Part shown: piece after piece, positions 1-7,182 of the stretch
How the letters are laid out: every line of letters begins with the position of its first letter
Numbering within the stretch: the stretch's first letter is position 1
DNA from: Rubrivirga sp.
Lineage (GTDB): Bacteria; Bacteroidota; Rhodothermia; Rhodothermales; Rubricoccaceae
Reading direction: 5' to 3'
Length of the DNA: 7,350 bases
Assembly: GCA_012269805.1 (NCBI GenBank)
Contig: JAAXJP010000647.1
Location: forward strand, 1-7,350
Notes under the pieces: model-generated
Seen by the model: only the letters and a program-made list of their open reading frames with translations
Databases searched by the model: none
What the model was told of the DNA's origin: nothing
Made by a program: the position numbers and the translations under genes

Positions 1-113
1 ATCCGGATGGTCGCCTCGGCCGGGAGGTTCACGATGCGAGCGATGCGCTGATCGCCCGAGACCTCGTAGCCGGAGGCTCCGCGGTACGGGTTCGGCGTCA
101 CCGCGATGAGGTC
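1..113 (-). other. Beginning of a probable type IX secretion C-terminal sorting domain (truncated)
   Basis: Residues 1069-1105 of the secreted protein read DLIAVTPNPYRG, then a short variable piece, then RIARIVNLPAEATIR at the edge. An NPY/NP motif followed by a strand ending in 'LP..A.IRI' is the usual opening of Por-type sorting domains, which are normally about 70-100 residues long, directed to PorU-type sortase handling and placed at the extreme C-terminus. If so, the gene should stop roughly 40-60 codons past the left edge. The second half of the domain is not in the window, so this remains an inference from the opening motif. Confidence 0.6.
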
Positions 114-3100
114 GAGGGCGGCCTCGGCCGTCGCAGCGTCCCCCGCGAGGGCCGCCGACTCACCCGTGTCGATGATGAACACGTCGCCCGGCTGGTTCGG
201 ATCGGTCGTGTAGAACCGGATCACGGTGCCGGACAGCTCGTCGATCCCGACGCCCGTCTGCTCCATCACGAACCGCTGGAGCGGACGTCCACGTCCCGTA
301 TCGGCGACGTTGTACGCCTCCACGGACACGACGCACTGGTCGTCGTCACCCGCGAGGGCGGTTTCGGCGATGCTGGCGAAGTCGTCGTAGGACTGGCCGC
401 TAACGGCGTAGTACCCGTAGATCCGCTGCGTGATGTTGCCCAGGCCGAACTGCGTGGGCCCGAAGTAGCCGAACTCACACTCGGGAGCGGGGGCGTCGGC
501 GAACAAGAACGGGATCAGCCGCTCGTCGTCGGACGGGTCGTTCTCAGCACCCGGGGGCGTGAGGCCGATGTCCCAGACCTCGAAGGGCACCGGGATCACG
601 TTGTCCGTCGAGAAGCCATAGACGGCGTAGCCGCCAGCGTCCGTGAACCGGATCTCGTAGTCGTTCGGAGCGAACGACCCGAGGCTGGCCTCGGGGCCGT
701 CGCCGACGTGGTAGCCCACGTAGTCGGCCGTGCCGTTGTACGACGAGTAGACGTTGTTCCCGAGCGGGCAGCCGGCCGTCGAAGCGGCGTCAGGGCCGCA
801 CGAGTCGAAGCCGCCGGGGCCGGTGATCTCCACGAACGCCGGGTCGGCGCCGGGCGCCGAGAGCGGACCGGGGTCCGGGCCCTGGACGTCGAAGGCGAGG
901 CCGTCGGCGCGGGTCACGTCCGTCATCTGACGGAGCGGCTCGCCCGTTTCCGCGAAGTACTCCTCGCCGTCGAGGATGATCTCGCCGGTCGTCGAGTTGA
1001 CGATCCGGTAGTTCGTGAACGAGTGGCCCTCATCGTCGGTGGACTCGAAGAAGGTGACACGGTAGGTGTCCCCCGTCACACTCGCCGGGTCCACGACGCG
1101 GGCCGTGATGACGCCACCGCCGACGTTGCCGTCCGCCGCCTGGACGGCGAGCGAGGTGCCGGCCGACGTCTGCAGGACCGTGCCGTCGTTGCGGACGGCC
1201 ACCTGCGACGGGCGGACCGAGACGCGCGTCACCGGAGCGGAGAAGATCCGGTTCGGCGAGGAGAACTCGTTGTACGCGTACGGCTGGACGCCGAAGTAGT
1301 ACGTCGTGTTGTTCCGCAGCTCGTTGCCCGTGTAGGCGTCGTTCTGGATGAGCATCGAGGTCGGCGTGTTCGTCGCCGTCCCGCTGTTGATGCCCTGAGC
1401 CACCACGTTGTTCACGATGGCACCCGTGGCGCAGTCGAGACCACTATCGATAACGGTCGTCACCGAGTTGTTGATGTCGAACGTACCGATGAGCGTCCCC
1501 TCCGTGTCCTGCGCGTCACGGTACTGGAAGACCTTGAAGCCCTCGAAGTCGTACGTGTCGTCCGGAGCGCCGGAGATGGCGAACGGGCTGGTGACCGAGT
1601 ACTCGAAGATGTCCCGGTTATCGCCGGTCACGCTGTCCCACTGGAGGACGATCTCCTGATCGAGCGGGGTCGCCTCGACCGTGACGGCCGGGGGCGGGCT
1701 CGGCAGGTTGAAGTCGGCGTTGAAGGCGCCCTGGACGGTGATGTCGTCGAACTTCAGCTGCTGGAGCGACGCGATCTGGGGCGTGGCCGTGGCCGCGCAG
1801 GCCTGCGGGGCCTGGGCCCACACGATGCCGAACACGAGCTCCTGGACGTCGCCCGGCTTGAAGGTGAACGGCCCGGTCACGACGCCGAAGCGGCGGTCAT
1901 CGGGGAGGTTCGCCCGGCCGAGACCGTTCGAGTTGTACTCCGACCAGTAGGACGGCGGGTCGTCCGGGAAGGCGAAGTTGGTGAAGTCCGTGCTGCCCGG
2001 GTTGTAGCCGTCGCCACCACGGGTGAACGGCGTCCCGTCCTTCCAAAGGGCCTGCATGAGGCGGTATGACACGACGCCGCGGTCCTCGCTCGAGGAGGGG
2101 TCGCCCGTCGGGCCGCCCTGGTTGGTGAAGTAGTAGAACGTCTCGACCTGGAGCCGCTCGTTCTCCTCGTCCACCTGGCCGTCGCCGTCGTTGTCGAGGC
2201 CGTCGTTGTAGCTCGAGCCCTCGCCGTCGCCGACGAGCGGGCCCTGGAAGAAGTCGTAGCCGAGGGCCGGCGGGAGCGCGCCGTAGCCGCCCGCGCCTTC
2301 GTCCACGCTGTCGCCGTTGTAGACGAAGCCGAGTCCGAGGTCCGGGTCACTGCCGACGTAGTCGTCGGTGTACTGCCCGAGGTCGGGGTCCGACCAGAGC
2401 GAGACGTACGTGTCCTCGATGTTCCCCGAGTTCCGCGAGATGAACTGGTAGCGGTAGAACGTCGTGTTGTTGAGGGCGTCGGCCGTCGAGAAGGCGAACG
2501 CCTGGGCGCGCACCTCGACCTGAAGCGGCGCCTTGCCGCTCCAGCCGTGGGTGTTGCCGTTGTCGTTCATGACCCACCACACGGCCTGGTCGCCGATGAT
2601 GTCCGGCCGGTAGCCGGCGGCGAGGTCGAGGGTGGCGCCGCCCCCGCGCGTGATGCTGTAGCCCTCGTCGCCGAGGTCGAGCTCGATGCGGGGCTCGTCC
2701 GGGTCGCGCTTGTCGTTCCCGTTGGTGTCGAGGAAGTACGGAGCGCCCTGCGCGATGGGCCACGTCAGGAGGTCCTGGTTGGTCGTGGCCGTCTCACCGT
2801 TGGCCGTGTAGTCCTCGAGGTCCTCGAGGTTGACCTTCCAGAGCTTGTCGAAGCTGGCGCACCGGGCCGTCGTGGTCTGGCCGCTCGCGTCGAGCGGGCC
2901 GGGCCAGAACTCCCAGTTGCTGTAGGTGGAGCCGGCGAACCGGAGGTCGTTCTCGTTGCCGTCCTGGAGGCCGGCGATCCAGATGCCCGAGGCGAAGATC
3001 GAGTTCGGGCCGGGCGTCGGGGAGTCCGGGTTGTAGGGCACCTCGTACTGGGCGCCGCCACCGCGCCAGAACAGGCCGCCGATGTTGTAGATCTTGGCGC

Positions 3101-3317
3101 GGACGTTGTTGACGTTGAGGTCGACCTCGGCGGCACCGAGCGAGCACTCGGCGGCGCCGGCGGCGGCGGTCGCCGCGGCCGCAGCCGCGCTCAGCTGCGC
3201 GGGCGGGGCGTCGAACCCCTCGGGGAGCGCCTTCTGGGCGCTGGCGCCCACCGAAAGCAGGACGGCGCCCAGGAGGGCCACGACCGTTCGGCGAGCGAGG
3301 GTGGTAAGGGTAGTCAT
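1..3317 (-). CDS. Large secreted multidomain protein, probable type IX secretion substrate (3' end cut by window edge)
   Basis: Translating the minus strand from the ATG at 3317 gives 1105 codons with no stop before the window edge, so the C-terminus is missing. Residues 1-27 form a Sec signal peptide (RR, then a VVALLGAVLLSVG core, ASA before Gln28). An Ala-rich linker follows (44-56). A module at about 64-170 contains GLFWRGGG, GIWIAG and NWEFWPGPLD, a pattern I recall from uncharacterised Bacteroidota/Rhodothermota secreted proteins. Two EF-hand-like acidic loops lie at 197-208 and 375-386. Residues 541-700 resemble a fibronectin III domain (EIVLQW, EGFKVFQ, TYYFGVQPYAYNE). Residues 905-940 contain VPFEVWDIG. 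Residues 1069-1105 (AVTPNPYRG, then IVNLPAEATIR) look like the start of a type IX C-terminal sorting domain. Eight Cys residues follow the signal peptide, consistent with an exported protein. No Shine-Dalgarno site precedes the ATG, which is common in Bacteroidota; the signal peptide fixes the start. It lies 84 bases behind the receptor gene and is probably co-transcribed. The function is unknown; a surface binding, adhesion or matrix role is only a guess. Confidence 0.9.
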   Translation of the reverse strand, partial: MTTLTTLARRTVVALLGAVLLSVGASAQKALPEGFDAPPAQLSAAAAAATAAAGAAECSLGAAEVDLNVNNVRAKIYNIGGLFWRGGGAQYEVPYNPDSPTPGPNSIFASGIWIAGLQDGNENDLRFAGSTYSNWEFWPGPLDASGQTTTARCASFDKLWKVNLEDLEDYTANGETATTNQDLLTWPIAQGAPYFLDTNGNDKRDPDEPRIELDLGDEGYSITRGGGATLDLAAGYRPDIIGDQAVWWVMNDNGNTHGWSGKAPLQVEVRAQAFAFSTADALNNTTFYRYQFISRNSGNIEDTYVSLWSDPDLGQYTDDYVGSDPDLGLGFVYNGDSVDEGAGGYGALPPALGYDFFQGPLVGDGEGSSYNDGLDNDGDGQVDEENERLQVETFYYFTNQGGPTGDPSSSEDRGVVSYRLMQALWKDGTPFTRGGDGYNPGSTDFTNFAFPDDPPSYWSEYNSNGLGRANLPDDRRFGVVTGPFTFKPGDVQELVFGIVWAQAPQACAATATPQIASLQQLKFDDITVQGAFNADFNLPSPPPAVTVEATPLDQEIVLQWDSVTGDNRDIFEYSVTSPFAISGAPDDTYDFEGFKVFQYRDAQDTEGTLIGTFDINNSVTTVIDSGLDCATGAIVNNVVAQGINSGTATNTPTSMLIQNDAYTGNELRNNTTYYFGVQPYAYNEFSSPNRIFSAPVTRVSVRPSQVAVRNDGTVLQTSAGTSLAVQAADGNVGGGVITARVVDPASVTGDTYRVTFFESTDDEGHSFTNYRIVNSTTGEIILDGEEYFAETGEPLRQMTDVTRADGLAFDVQGPDPGPLSAPGADPAFVEITGPGGFDSCGPDAASTAGCPLGNNVYSSYNGTADYVGYHVGDGPEASLGSFAPNDYEIRFTDAGGYAVYGFSTDNVIPVPFEVWDIGLTPPGAENDPSDDERLIPFLFADAPAPECEFGYFGPTQFGLGNITQRIYGYYAVSGQSYDDFASIAETALAGDDDQCVVSVEAYNVADTGRGRPLQRFVMEQTGVGIDELSGTVIRFYTTDPNQPGDVFIIDTGESAALAGDAATAEAALDLIAVTPNPYRGASGYEVSGDQRIARIVNLPAEATIR

Positions 3318-3350
3318 GTTCAGGGAAGAATCGGGGTCGGGGACCGGAGC

Positions 3351-3387
3351 TCCCGCCCGCGGGCGCCGGGGCGCGCCGCGGGCGGGA
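3351..3387 (-). terminator. Very stable GC hairpin between the receptor and secreted-protein genes (attenuator, processing site or U-less terminator)
   Basis: Arms 3352-3362 and 3376-3386 are an exact 11-base inverted repeat (CCCGCCCGCGG and CCGCGGGCGGG), extended by a T-A pair at 3351/3387. Inside, 3363-3366 can pair with 3371-3374, leaving a four-base loop and one bulged base at 3375. It begins 15 bases after the receptor stop codon, where a terminator is expected, but no T-run follows on the minus strand and the next ATG is only 34 bases away. Because no promoter is visible between hairpin and ATG, partial termination or an mRNA-stability element within one operon fits better than complete termination. 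Confidence 0.5.
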
Positions 3388-3401
3388 CGAACTCGGCCGG
3401 T

Positions 3402-6400
3402 CTAGAAGTCGAGGGTCACACCGAGACGGATCCGGCGCGGCGGGCTGTAGAAGCTGCCGCCGGAGGTCTTGTAGCCGCCCGGGGTCACCGGGCCACCCAC
3501 GTACTCGGAGTACAGGAACCGGTAGGCGTCACGCTGGAGCTGGCTGCCCAGGTTGGCGATGACGTCGGGGTCCGTCGAGAGGTACCCGTCGTTGTCCGGG
3601 ATGCCGGTCGTCCGGTAGACGCCGATCACGTTGTCCGTGTCGAGGAGGTTCTGGATCCAGACGTAGCCGCGGAGGTTGGCGCCGCCGAGGTTGAAGCCGC
3701 GGTCGACCTTGAGGTCGACGCGCGTCGTCGGCGGGATGACGACCTCGTTGACCGAGCCCGTGATCTGGAGACCGATGTTCTGGGCGTAGTCCGAGGTCGA
3801 GGCCTCGTCGGAGAGCTGCGTGTAGCGGTTGCCGCTCTTGAACGTGCCCAGGAGGTTGAGGCCGAAGCCGGCGAACGGGCGAACGCCGCCGATCATCGGG
3901 CCCTCGCCCTGGCCGAGACGGTAGTCCAGCGAGACGTTCACGTTGTGCCGCTGGTCGAAGGACAGCGGGGCGAGCGTCTCGGGGAAGATGAACGTCTGGG
4001 TCCGGAACGAGAGGAGGTTGGCCGAGGCCGCGTCCGAGCCCGTCCCCTCCGCGAACTGGAGGGTGTAGTTGGCGTTGACCTGGAGGTTGCGCGTCCGACG
4101 GAGGTCGAAGGCGAATTCGACGCCCTTCGTCGTGCTGAAGTCTTGGTTCGTGTACGCCGTGTACCCCGTCGGGAAGGCCTCGTTGAAGGTCCGGAGCGTG
4201 ATCTTGTTACGCTGAGTCCGGTAGAAGCCCGACACCGTGAGGGCGGCCCGGTCGAGGACGCTCTGGCGGAAGCCGAGCTCGTACTGGGTCGTCGTCTCCG
4301 GCTTGAGGTCCGCGTTGTTCAGGGTGCCGCCGCTCTCCGAAGCGTAGGCGATGTCCTGGATCGACGCGAAGGCGTTCTCGCTCGGGCGCTGGCTCGTCAC
4401 GTTGTAGGACGCGAAGAACAGGGCCCGGTTGGTGACCGGGAACGTCACGCCGATCCGCGGCATGACCGTCAGCTGCGGCTCGTAGTCGCGGAAGGCGTCG
4501 ATGGTCAGCTGGCCGCCGGACGCCTCGTCGATCACCGGCGAACCGCCGACCCCCGAGAGGACGCGGTCGGCCGTGACCTCGGCGCCCTGGGCGTTGTAGA
4601 ACTGGCCGTTGAGGTCGCGGTAGCCCACGACGTCCTGGCCGTTCACGTAGACGGCGTAGTCGCCCTCAATCGTAGAGGGGAGGTTGTTGATCGGGTTGAT
4701 CCCCTGGATGCCGCCGAGCACGTCGTCGACGCGGTAGATGTCGACGAGCGCGAACGGGTCGCGGAGCACGCGCGTGTTGTTGTCGAACACGTCGAGCCGG
4801 AGCCCGAGGTCGAGAACGAGGTCGCGGTACTCGATACGGTCCCGGACGTAGCCGCCGTAGTAGAGCGGCTTGTACGGGGCCACGTTGCGGCTCTCGTTCT
4901 GGATGTACGCGTTGACGTCATCCGAGTCCACCTCGTTGAGGCCGAGGTAGTCGTAGCCGTAGTAGCGGACGTTGAGACGCGGGTTGTTGAAGCCGACGCT
5001 GAACGGGAGCTCCTCGTAGCTCGTCACGCCGGCGTCGTTCTCCCCGTCGCCGTCGGAGTCGATGCACTCGAGCTCGATGTCGCCGTCGTCGTAGCACCGG
5101 GCCAGCGAACGCGAGAACGACGCGCCGAGCGAGAAGTAGCGCTGGGTCTGCGTCTCGTACTCACCGCCGAAGGACAGCTCGTGGACGCCGACCTGCGTCT
5201 GGGCCGAACCGAAGACGCGGAACTGGTCCTGGCTGAACTTCGAGTAGCCCGTGCGCGGGTCGCCCGGCGCGTTGAAGCCGATGCCCTGGTTCGCGTCGAC
5301 CGGGGCGATCGAGCCGTCGAAGAAGGTCGGCGCGTAGACACCGGTGGCCGCGTTGTAGTTGTAGTACCGGCGGGCGACCGCGTACTGGTCGGCGTCGATG
5401 TCGCCGTAGAAGATGGCCTGCGTGAGGTCGTCGCCGAACTCGTCCGGGTAGGTCTCCTGGAACCGGTTGGAGTACTCGGCCTGGATCTGGTAGAAGGCCG
5501 TGTTCGACAGCACCTGGCGGAGCGAGACGTAGCCGCGTGCGACTTCGTCCTGCGTCGTCGTGAACCGGTCGCGGTTGAACAGCGAGTGGGCGAACGAGAA
5601 GTTGCGGTCGTCGTCGTACGTGTAGGCCCCGCCAACGCGGAGGTTCACGCCCGTGACGGGCCGGAACTCGAGGTTACCCGAGGCCGCGAGCTGCGTGTAC
5701 GGGTCGTCCTTGCCCTGGCGGGAGAAGAACCGGTCGTCGAGGTCCGCCTCGGAGAACAGGTCATAGGAGAGGAACGGGCTGCCCAGGATGAGGCCCTGGT
5801 CGATGCCGAGCGCCTCGGCGAGCTCCTCGTCCGTGAACGCGAGCGACGCGTCGGGGTCGTTCGGGTCGAAGTCGAGCGAGGGGTCCAGCGAGGCCGGGAT
5901 CCCGACGTAGTAGAAGTCGTCGTCGGTGAAGAGCGTCCCGGTCGGGGCCGTGTCGCCGAAGCCGGCGCGGTCGACGCGGACGACCTGGGGCGACTGCTGG
6001 ATCGCGTTGTAGACGTCGTCGTTGAGCTGGAGCGTCTCGAGCGCGTAGGGCGAGTTGTCCTCGGCGTACGTCCCCTGGACGGACACGAAGAAGCTCGCGA
6101 AGTCCTTCACGATCGGGCCGCCGAGCGTGAGCGCGCCGAGGTTGTAGCCGTACGAGTCGAGGCCGGTCGAGGTGATGGCCTCGAGCGAGCCGAAGAAGTC
6201 GTTGCCGCCGGACCGCGTCGAGATCGAGATGATGCCGGCCGTCGCGTCGCCGTACTGCGGCGGGATCGTGCCGATGAGCATCTCCTGCTCGGCGATGGCC
6301 TGCTGCGGGATGGCGCGGCCCGTGGACCCGCCGATCACCTTCACACCGTCGATGTAGTACGTGACCTCCTCGCCGCGACCGCCGCGGACGTTGAGGGTCG

Positions 6401-6884
6401 AGGAGCCGTCGTTGGAGACGACGCCGGCCTGGATCGAGGCCACGCTCTCGACGCCGCGGACGGGGAGGTTCTGGATGTCCTCGCCGGTCACGACCTTCGG
6501 GACGCCGATGGCGTCCTGCTGGATGAGCGGCCGCTCGTACTCGACGACGACCTCACCGAGCGACTCGGACGAGAGTTCGACGTCGACCACGCGGGTGCGG
6601 CCCTGCGAGATTTCGACTCCGGTGATCGTCTCGGCCTGGTAGCCGGTGTACGAGTACTGGATGTCGTACTGGCCGACGGGGATGCCGAGGATGGTGTAGT
6701 TGCCGTCGATATCGGTGGCCGCGCCACGCTGGATATCGGCGAGATACACGTTGGCGCCGATGAGGGGATCGCCGGTATCGGCGTCCGTCACGCGCCCGGA
6801 GATCTTGCCGGTGTTCTGCGCGTGTGCCACGCCGGGCAGCGCGAACAGCAGCAAGAGCACGGCGGTGCTCAGTGAACGAAACAT
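3402..6884 (-). CDS. TonB-dependent outer-membrane receptor with carboxypeptidase-regulatory-like N-terminal domain
   Basis: This 1160-residue protein should form a plugged 22-strand outer-membrane barrel that imports a ligand with energy from TonB-ExbB-ExbD; the ligand cannot be told from sequence. Residues 1-22 are a signal peptide (LLLLFALPGVAHA, then Gln23). Residues 26-105 are a carboxypeptidase-D regulatory-like beta-sandwich (GKISGRVTDADTGDPLIGAN, then DIDGNYTILGIPVGQYDI). The plug spans about 128-225 with NLPVRGVESV, LNVRGGRGEEVTYYIDGV and YGDATAGIISISTRSGG. The remainder is barrel, including DYEPQLTVMPRIGVTFPV, ALFFASYNVTSQRP, LKPETTTQYELGFRQ and a terminal LGVTLDF whose final Phe is typical for BAM-dependent assembly. 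The length fits large Bacteroidota receptors. The ATG at 6884 is chosen because AGGAGGT lies four bases upstream and the signal peptide begins there; a GTG 69 codons upstream lacks both. Notable insertions are a very acidic stretch (305-390) and a Cys-bracketed DSDGDG loop (597-617). No SusD gene follows, so I do not call it SusC. Confidence 0.97.
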   Translation of the reverse strand: MFRSLSTAVLLLLFALPGVAHAQNTGKISGRVTDADTGDPLIGANVYLADIQRGAATDIDGNYTILGIPVGQYDIQYSYTGYQAETITGVEISQGRTRVVDVELSSESLGEVVVEYERPLIQQDAIGVPKVVTGEDIQNLPVRGVESVASIQAGVVSNDGSSTLNVRGGRGEEVTYYIDGVKVIGGSTGRAIPQQAIAEQEMLIGTIPPQYGDATAGIISISTRSGGNDFFGSLEAITSTGLDSYGYNLGALTLGGPIVKDFASFFVSVQGTYAEDNSPYALETLQLNDDVYNAIQQSPQVVRVDRAGFGDTAPTGTLFTDDDFYYVGIPASLDPSLDFDPNDPDASLAFTDEELAEALGIDQGLILGSPFLSYDLFSEADLDDRFFSRQGKDDPYTQLAASGNLEFRPVTGVNLRVGGAYTYDDDRNFSFAHSLFNRDRFTTTQDEVARGYVSLRQVLSNTAFYQIQAEYSNRFQETYPDEFGDDLTQAIFYGDIDADQYAVARRYYNYNAATGVYAPTFFDGSIAPVDANQGIGFNAPGDPRTGYSKFSQDQFRVFGSAQTQVGVHELSFGGEYETQTQRYFSLGASFSRSLARCYDDGDIELECIDSDGDGENDAGVTSYEELPFSVGFNNPRLNVRYYGYDYLGLNEVDSDDVNAYIQNESRNVAPYKPLYYGGYVRDRIEYRDLVLDLGLRLDVFDNNTRVLRDPFALVDIYRVDDVLGGIQGINPINNLPSTIEGDYAVYVNGQDVVGYRDLNGQFYNAQGAEVTADRVLSGVGGSPVIDEASGGQLTIDAFRDYEPQLTVMPRIGVTFPVTNRALFFASYNVTSQRPSENAFASIQDIAYASESGGTLNNADLKPETTTQYELGFRQSVLDRAALTVSGFYRTQRNKITLRTFNEAFPTGYTAYTNQDFSTTKGVEFAFDLRRTRNLQVNANYTLQFAEGTGSDAASANLLSFRTQTFIFPETLAPLSFDQRHNVNVSLDYRLGQGEGPMIGGVRPFAGFGLNLLGTFKSGNRYTQLSDEASTSDYAQNIGLQITGSVNEVVIPPTTRVDLKVDRGFNLGGANLRGYVWIQNLLDTDNVIGVYRTTGIPDNDGYLSTDPDVIANLGSQLQRDAYRFLYSEYVGGPVTPGGYKTSGGSFYSPPRRIRLGVTLDF

Positions 6885-6888
6885 TGCT

Positions 6889-6895
6889 ACCTCCT
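6889..6895 (-). promoter_or_regulatory. Strong Shine-Dalgarno site for the receptor gene
   Basis: On the minus strand the sequence is AGGAGGT followed by AGCA and the ATG at 6884. It is a near-perfect match to the anti-Shine-Dalgarno and decides the start codon. It contrasts with the next gene in the operon, whose ATG at 3317 has no such site, suggesting different translation efficiency for the two proteins. Confidence 0.85.
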
Positions 6896-6942
6896 GAAGG
6901 GTGGTGTGTGAGCCCGAGCGCCGGTGGCCCGGGATTGGAAGT

Positions 6943-6956
6943 GCGTCAAGAGACGC
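6943..6956 (-). other. Small hairpin in the receptor leader
   Basis: GCGTC (6952-6956 read on the minus strand) pairs exactly with GACGC (6943-6947) around a four-base TCTT loop. It lies about 50 bases upstream of the Shine-Dalgarno site. A TTGACG at this place resembles a -35 box but has no matching -10, so structure is the better reading. A five-base stem alone is weak evidence. Confidence 0.3.
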
Positions 6957-7034
6957 CGGTCGGGTGATGCCGAGACCCGAGGGCCGGGGCTGTGGGGCGT
7001 CCGGGACGAGTCCTAAGCCCCGGGTCTGAGTCGT

Positions 7035-7070
7035 GGGCCGACCGAACGGCCCGTGCGACCCCGCGGTCGC
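7035..7070 (-). other. Two adjacent perfect hairpins in the receptor leader
   Basis: On the plus strand 7055-7060 (GCGACC) and 7065-7070 (GGTCGC) are exact inverted repeats with a four-base loop. Two bases away, 7035-7040 (GGGCCG) and 7047-7052 (CGGCCC) form another exact six-base stem with a six-base loop. Both would fold in the minus-strand leader transcript. Two back-to-back stems in non-coding DNA are more suggestive of a structured RNA than one alone, although high G+C makes such pairs easier to find by chance. Confidence 0.4.
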
Positions 7071-7182
7071 GAATTGCCCTGACGTGCCCACGCACGCTTG
7101 GCTGGAAGTCCTGTCGAATGGAGGACGGTATCAACCTGAGCGGGTGGGCGGCGGGTAAAGGGCGTGTTAAGGCGACGCGGCG

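Larger units (their letters stand above)
6885..7176 (-). promoter_or_regulatory. Long structured 5' leader of the receptor mRNA
   Basis: If transcription starts just after the TATATT box, the receptor mRNA has a leader of about 290 bases. Read on the minus strand it contains no ATG before the true start. It holds at least three perfect short hairpins (7055-7070, 7035-7052 and 6943-6956) and a longer possible stem joining 7017-7021 with 6994-6998. I do not recognise a known riboswitch class in it and see no protein-like small ORF. It may be a cis-acting regulatory RNA or simply GC-rich untranslated sequence. The remainder of the intergenic stretch, 7213-7322, shows no feature I can support beyond the small repeat next to the promoter and the start signals near 7312-7325. 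Confidence 0.4.

Noticed and set aside
708..2069. A 453-codon plus-strand open frame
   Set aside because: It has the same Arg/Val/Glu/Asp/Ala-rich composition and lies antisense to the secreted-protein gene, whose minus-strand frame has recognisable modules and stays open throughout.
2813..2831. Tandem 9-base repeat CTCGAGGTC/CTCGAGGTT
   Set aside because: It only encodes two copies of Leu-Glu-Asp within the secreted protein and is too short to be a meaningful DNA repeat.
1877..3147. Minus-strand open frames at 1877-2350, 2347-2763, 2765-3136 and 2794-3147
   Set aside because: They are alternate-frame shadows inside the secreted-protein gene, with Thr/Ser/Arg/Pro-rich low-complexity products. 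The true frame runs from 3317 through all of them without a stop.
2547..6875. A 1442-codon open frame on the plus strand, fully antisense to the receptor gene
   Set aside because: Its product is a low-diversity string of Val, Arg, Glu, Asp, Ala and Leu with no domain, signal peptide or fold-like pattern. It is what results when the reverse strand of a gene with G/C third positions avoids stop codons. The opposite strand encodes a clear receptor with a Shine-Dalgarno site and signal peptide.
3402..6884. Calling the receptor SusC/RagA
   Set aside because: The SusC-type name needs a SusD-like lipoprotein partner. The downstream gene has a normal signal peptide without a lipobox Cys and is not SusD-like.
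6928..6949. TTGACG as a second promoter closer to the receptor ATG
   Set aside because: No -10-like sequence occurs 16-19 bases downstream on the minus strand; the region there is GGGCCACCGG. The bases are better explained as part of a small hairpin.
6885..7091. Extension of the receptor to a GTG at 7091 (69 extra residues)
   Set aside because: There is no Shine-Dalgarno site before the GTG, the added residues are Pro/Gly/Arg-rich without a signal peptide, and the ATG at 6884 has both a strong Shine-Dalgarno site and an immediate signal peptide.
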